Source: Saccharibacillus sp. CPCC 101409
GTDB lineage: Bacteria; Bacillota; Bacilli; Paenibacillales; Paenibacillaceae
Direction: 5' to 3'
Assembly: GCF_030518235.1 (NCBI RefSeq)
Contig: NZ_JAULSA010000006.1
Coordinates: 62,001-126,000 of the forward strand
Length of the DNA: 64,000 nt
Shown in pieces: positions 60,415-64,000 of this stretch. Below the pieces are notes generated by a model. That model ran no database searches, was not told the origin of the DNA, and was given only the letters and a program-made list of their open reading frames with translations. The position numbers and the translations under genes are program-made. The stretch's first letter is position 1. Every line of letters starts with the position of its first letter.

Positions 60415-61008
60415 ATGGCGGATAAAGAACGTATTGCGATACACCTGCCGGAATGGCTGCCCATCCGTACCGAACGGCTGGAGCTGAGAATGCTCACCAA
60501 CGAGGATATTCGCGTGTGGAGCCGGAGCGCGGACGACGCCGACGTCAACCGTTATCTGGCGTCGGCCGGGCGGACGTTCGGCGTCGGCAATCCGGACCGG
60601 GTATACCGGCAGATCGAAGAGTCTTACCGCAGCATGAGCGCGCTGCATCTGGGCGTATTCCTGCGCGAAGGAAGCGGAGGCATTATCGGGCTGTGCTCGT
60701 TCCAGCGCTGGGACGCCCGGGGAGGCAAAGCGGAATTGGGTTTCGCGCTGTCGCACGAATACTGGGGCCGGGGCTACGCGACCGAAGCGGCTTCCGCGCT
60801 GGCGGCGTTCGGTTTCGAGCATCTCGAACTCGAACGGATTCAAGCCCGCTGCTTCGTCAAGAACCTGGCTTCGCTGCGCGTGCTGGCGAAGATCGGGATG
60901 GAGCGGCAGCACCGGCCGGAGTTCGGCTTCGGCGTAAAGCGGCGCGAAGACGAGCTCGGGATCGTCGTATTCTCGCTGACGCCGGAGCAGCTGCAGCTTA
61001 GAGCCTGA
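60415..61008 (+). CDS. GNAT family N-acetyltransferase (RimJ/RimL type)
   Basis: 197 residues. TERLELRMLTNEDI at the start, AELGFALSHEYWGRGYATEAASAL (the acetyl-CoA loop) and NLASLRVLAKIGMERQ are typical of the RimJ/RimL/YdaF group, which acetylates protein N-termini or small amines. Start ATG 60415 follows AGAGGGGAG. 34 bases after the AAC(3)-like gene, likely the same transcript. Confidence 0.85.
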   Translation: MADKERIAIHLPEWLPIRTERLELRMLTNEDIRVWSRSADDADVNRYLASAGRTFGVGNPDRVYRQIEESYRSMSALHLGVFLREGSGGIIGLCSFQRWDARGGKAELGFALSHEYWGRGYATEAASALAAFGFEHLELERIQARCFVKNLASLRVLAKIGMERQHRPEFGFGVKRREDELGIVVFSLTPEQLQLRA

Positions 61009-61147
61009 CCGCTTTGGTGACAGGAGTGTGAACGGAAAGCAGGCTTTGACGCAGCAAGAGACGTTTGTTACACAAATGAAATATAAGCGACACCGTTCTC
61101 TAACATGCATGGGGTATAAATAAGACATGACCCCCTTTTGAAATAGA

Positions 61148-61186
61148 AGTGTTTGGACCCGGACAACCGTTCGGGTCACTTTTTTG
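61148..61186 (+). terminator. Terminator downstream of the GNAT gene
   Basis: GACCCG and CGGGTC flank a ten-base loop, followed by TTTTTTG. Confidence 0.75.
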
Positions 61187-61209
61187 TTCAAAAGCTCCGG
61201 GTAAAAACG

Positions 61210-61252
61210 TAAAAAAGCGGGCCCGCCGATATGCCGGGGCCCGCTTTTTTGG
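61210..61252. terminator. Bidirectional terminator of the sugar transporter
   Basis: AAAAAGCGGGCCC and GGGCCCGCTTTTTT are perfect complements. It ends the minus-strand ABC transporter operon. Confidence 0.85.
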
Positions 61253-61286
61253 GGTAAAACAGGTTTGTCTTTTTCGCGCGCAATCG

Positions 61287-62177
61287 TTATTCCTTGACCG
61301 AACCGAGTGTGATGCCGTGGATGAAATACCGCTGAAGAAAAGGGTAGACGACCATAATCGGCAGCATCGCGATAAAGATCTTGGCGGCGTCGAGCGTACG
61401 GTTGGACAGCTCCGACAGCCGACGGTACTGGTCTTCGCTCATCGTGGCCGGATCGACCGAGACGACCAGCTGCTGGATATACGTCTGAAGCGGATAGTAC
61501 TGCTCGCGCGTCATAAAGATCAGGCCGTACAGAAACTCGTTCCAGTGATAAACGATGCTGAACAGCGTTACGGTGGCGAGCACCGGCACCGCAAGCGGCA
61601 GATAGATGCGCAGCAGCGAATACCACGGCCCCGCTCCGTCGACCAGCGCCGCTTCGTCCAGTTCTTTGGGCAGATTGCGGAAAAAGTTGACGGTCAAAAT
61701 GATATTGAACACCAGCGTCTGCGCGCCGCCCACCAGCACGAGCGCCCAGATGCTGTTGAGCATGCCGAGTCCTTTTACCGTGAGATACAAAGGGATCAGT
61801 CCGCCGTTGAACAGCATGCAGAACACGAGAATCCACATCAGCACGCCGCGCGCCCGGAACTGCCGCGAGCTGCGCGAAAGCGGATACGCCATCAGCAGCA
61901 CGACCACGAAGTTCAGCGTCGCCCCCAGTACGACCCGCTGCACGGAAATCCAGAACGAGCCGAAGAACTGCGTGTCTTTCAATATCTGCGTATACGCGTT
62001 GAAGTTGAAGCCGACCGGCCACAGCCATACCTGGCCCGCCGCCGCGGCCGAATTGGAGCTGAGCGACAGGGCGAAGGTATACCAGATGGGCAAAATGCAG
62101 GTCAGCGTGATGCCGATCAGCACCACCATCAGCACGATGTCCGTGAGGCGCGAGCCCCAGGTCTTGTCCCGGATCAT
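61287..62177 (-). CDS. Carbohydrate ABC transporter permease (LplC/AraQ-like)
   Basis: 296 residues with six membrane segments. The EAA loop is DEAALVDGAGPWYSLLRIYLPLAVP, and the C-terminus YPFLQRYFIHGITLGSVKE is typical of the LplC branch. It forms the channel with the permease upstream. Start ATG 62177 follows GGGAGGT. These three-gene importers in Paenibacillaceae usually take up oligosaccharides and borrow a shared ATPase (MsmX-like); none is encoded here. Confidence 0.88.
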   Translation of the reverse strand: MIRDKTWGSRLTDIVLMVVLIGITLTCILPIWYTFALSLSSNSAAAAGQVWLWPVGFNFNAYTQILKDTQFFGSFWISVQRVVLGATLNFVVVLLMAYPLSRSSRQFRARGVLMWILVFCMLFNGGLIPLYLTVKGLGMLNSIWALVLVGGAQTLVFNIILTVNFFRNLPKELDEAALVDGAGPWYSLLRIYLPLAVPVLATVTLFSIVYHWNEFLYGLIFMTREQYYPLQTYIQQLVVSVDPATMSEDQYRRLSELSNRTLDAAKIFIAMLPIMVVYPFLQRYFIHGITLGSVKE

Positions 62178-62203
62178 AAACGTACCTCCCGCATAAGCTA
62201 AAA

Positions 62204-63094
62204 TTAAAATATCCGATAATTGATCAGCCGGTAGGCCAGGTAATACGACACGCTGATAAGGATAAAGCCGATCAACGATTTGAGCAGCCCGACCGCCGTC
62301 GCCAGTTCATACTGCAAGTTGAGCAGGCCGGTTCGATACACCCAGGTGTCGATAATATCGCCGGTCGAGTAGACGAGCGGGTTGTACAGGTTGAAGATCT
62401 GGTCAAAGCCCGCGTTCAGCACATTGCCCAGACTGAGCACCGCGAGCAGCACGGCGGTGGTGCGGATGCCCGGCAGCGTGATATGCCACAGGCTCTGCCA
62501 GCGTCCCGCTCCGTCCATGCCGGCCGCTTCGTACAGCGCCGGGTTGATGCCGGTCAGCGCGGCCAGGTAAATGATCGTGTTGAAGCCGAATTCTTTCCAC
62601 ACATCGCTGCCGACGACCAGCCACGGAAACAGCTCCGCCTGGGCGAAGAACAGGGTCGGCTTGAAGCCGAGCATCGCGCCGAGCTGGTTGACCGGGCCGT
62701 TATACGAGAACAGGTCCAGCACGATGCCGCCGAGAATAACCCAGGACAGAAAATGGGGCAGATAGACGATCGTCTGAATCCAGCGCTTGACCACGATCCG
62801 GCGCAGTTCGTTCAGCATCAGCGCGAACACGAGCGGCACGATCAGGTGGGCGATAATTTTCAGCACCGCGATAATGAGCGTATTGAAAAAGACTTCCCGG
62901 GTGTCTTTGAGCACGAACATGTATTTGAAATGTTCGAGCCCGGCCCATTCGGAACCGAATACGCCTTTGCCCGGATTGAAATGCTGAAACGCGATGACGA
63001 TGCCGAACATGGGCACGATGGTGAACACGGTCAGCCACAGATAACCGGGCAGCAGCATCAGGTAATAGTGCTTCTCGAAACTTTTGATCCGCAT
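62204..63094 (-). CDS. Carbohydrate ABC transporter permease (LplB-like)
   Basis: 296 residues with six membrane segments. LMLLPGYLWLTVFTIVPMFGIVIAFQHFNPGKG at the start, the EAA loop YEAAGMDGAGRWQSLWHITLPGI and GFDQIFNLYNPLVYSTGDIIDTWVYR are LplB hallmarks. Start ATG 63094 follows GAAAGGAG. 26 bases ahead of the LplC-like gene. Confidence 0.88.
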   Translation of the reverse strand: MRIKSFEKHYYLMLLPGYLWLTVFTIVPMFGIVIAFQHFNPGKGVFGSEWAGLEHFKYMFVLKDTREVFFNTLIIAVLKIIAHLIVPLVFALMLNELRRIVVKRWIQTIVYLPHFLSWVILGGIVLDLFSYNGPVNQLGAMLGFKPTLFFAQAELFPWLVVGSDVWKEFGFNTIIYLAALTGINPALYEAAGMDGAGRWQSLWHITLPGIRTTAVLLAVLSLGNVLNAGFDQIFNLYNPLVYSTGDIIDTWVYRTGLLNLQYELATAVGLLKSLIGFILISVSYYLAYRLINYRIF

Positions 63095-63144
63095 CCGTCA
63101 GAACTCCTTTCCGGGTCGGGCAAAGCAGTCTCGCATCCCGCGAC

Positions 63145-64000
63145 CTACTGCTTGATCGCTTCGGCGACTTCCTGCGTGATCTGATCGCCGCCCTGGCGCT
63201 TCCAATCTTCGACGAATTGATCGAACGTATCGATCGGGGCCACGCCCATCACGATCTTCAAGAACATCTCGTCTTCCATCTTCTTGAGGTTGACCCAGCG
63301 GCTTTCCATCAGCGGAGTCTGCTCGTAGATCAGGCTTTTGACGCCTTCCATCTCCGTCTCGACGAGCGGATTGCCGCCGACCATGATCGAGTAGGCGCGC
63401 GTCCAGGCGCCCCAGTCGGCGTCCGGCGTCCAGGTGCCGATATTCCAGTCGTCGTAAGGCTCCTGCTTGATCTTTTTGATATTCTCAAGGTCGGAAGGGA
63501 GGAGTTTGTAAGGACGGTCTTCGGCGTAGTCTTCTTTCGTTTTGGCGCCGGCGAGGACTTCCTTGATCGCTTTGTTCGTGAATTCGATCTCGTCCGACGG
63601 AGCGAATACGACGCGCAGCGGGTAGAAGCCCGGTCCGCCTTTGCTCGGGTCGAACGTATTCTCCATTTCGTTCTTGAACAGATTGTTCAGCATCTTCATC
63701 GGCACTTCGGGATGCTCGTAGCCTTTGCGCACGACGACGAATTCCGTGGAAGGCGTCGCCGCGTGCGGCTTGAACGCTCCGTCCGCGTTCAGCGGCAGCG
63801 CGTAAGCCTGCCAGTTCGCTTCCGCGTCGTTCTTGACCGCGTTGGTCAGCGGGCCGTAGCCCATCCACCACGGCGCGAAGAAAATGCCGGATTTGCCGTT
63901 GATAACCGGCTCGTCGGACGCTTCGCGCACGGCCATTTCCGGATCGATCAGCCCTTTGGAATAAAGATCCCGCAGACCGGCGAGCGCTTCTTTCGTTTCC
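63145..64000 (-). CDS. Extracellular sugar-binding protein (LplA-like), 5' part outside window
   Basis: The last 285 codons are present and the frame is open to the right edge. LRDLYSKGLIDPEMAV, GKSGIFFAPWWMGYGP and FVVVRKGYEHPEVPMKMLNN are typical of LplA-like family 1 substrate-binding lipoproteins. The signal peptide and lipobox lie outside. It binds the sugar outside the cell for the two permeases downstream. The sugar is not readable. Confidence 0.85.
   Translation of the reverse strand, partial: ETKEALAGLRDLYSKGLIDPEMAVREASDEPVINGKSGIFFAPWWMGYGPLTNAVKNDAEANWQAYALPLNADGAFKPHAATPSTEFVVVRKGYEHPEVPMKMLNNLFKNEMENTFDPSKGGPGFYPLRVVFAPSDEIEFTNKAIKEVLAGAKTKEDYAEDRPYKLLPSDLENIKKIKQEPYDDWNIGTWTPDADWGAWTRAYSIMVGGNPLVETEMEGVKSLIYEQTPLMESRWVNLKKMEDEMFLKIVMGVAPIDTFDQFVEDWKRQGGDQITQEVAEAIKQ

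Overview
The window reads as a GC-rich member of the Paenibacillaceae (Paenibacillus/Saccharibacillus-like Firmicutes). The reasons are the gene set (HprK, DnaB/DnaI primosome pair, HemQ, a succinate dehydrogenase with a single-subunit cytochrome b558 anchor, CtaA, YuzB- and YumC-like proteins, SAM riboswitch in front of metNIQ), strong AAGGAGG-type ribosome binding sites and sigma-A-like promoters. The genus is inferred; there is no rRNA in the window. No tRNA, rRNA, insertion sequence or CRISPR array was seen.

Layout. 1-6.6 kb: 5' part of a Toprim protein, a membrane protein, a membrane transglutaminase and two tandem class B penicillin-binding proteins. 6.7-12.4 kb: a lower-GC accessory stretch with a YcxB-like protein, a DUF1906 glycoside-hydrolase-like protein plus a small unknown partner, a divergent sigma-70-like factor and two duplicated small secreted proteins. 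12.4-16.2 kb: manganese ABC transporter mntABCD behind an MntR-type operator. 16.3-22.2 kb: Gfo/Idh oxidoreductase, HAD phosphatase, DUF456 protein, MurJ-type flippase, thioredoxin-like protein, heme A synthase. 22.4-25.4 kb: SAM riboswitch and metNIQ. 25.5-30.6 kb: NifU-like protein, YuzB, NDH-2-like flavoprotein, MqnE, IscA-like protein, HPr kinase. 30.9-31.6 kb: an AT-rich type III toxin-antitoxin locus (ToxN/AbiQ-like toxin and a three-unit RNA repeat antitoxin). 31.7-34.8 kb: an ABC transporter of the TrpXYZ/COG2984 type. 35-41.5 kb: small membrane proteins, TraX-like protein, ferredoxin-NADP reductase, NDH-2, a two-component system. 42.4-49.3 kb: HemQ, DnaB, DnaI, thioredoxin, and UvrC with a large Ala/Glu-rich insertion. 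49.5-53.9 kb: a broken lipoprotein gene, a CPBP-family membrane protease, KtrB/KtrA-like potassium uptake. 54-58 kb: sdhCAB. 58-61 kb: cation/proton antiporter, AAC(3)-like and GNAT acetyltransferases. 61.3 kb to the end: sugar ABC permeases and a partial substrate-binding protein.

The respiratory genes (two NDH-2-like enzymes, SDH, CtaA, MqnE, HemQ) fit a menaquinone-based aerobic chain. Iron-sulfur helpers (NifU-like, IscA-like) and thioredoxins lie among them. Four intergenic sites carry long nested inverted repeats; at least three share a recognisable core and look like a dispersed palindromic element, one of them lying inside the sdh operon. The most biologically interesting locus is the type III toxin-antitoxin pair at 30.9-31.6 kb.
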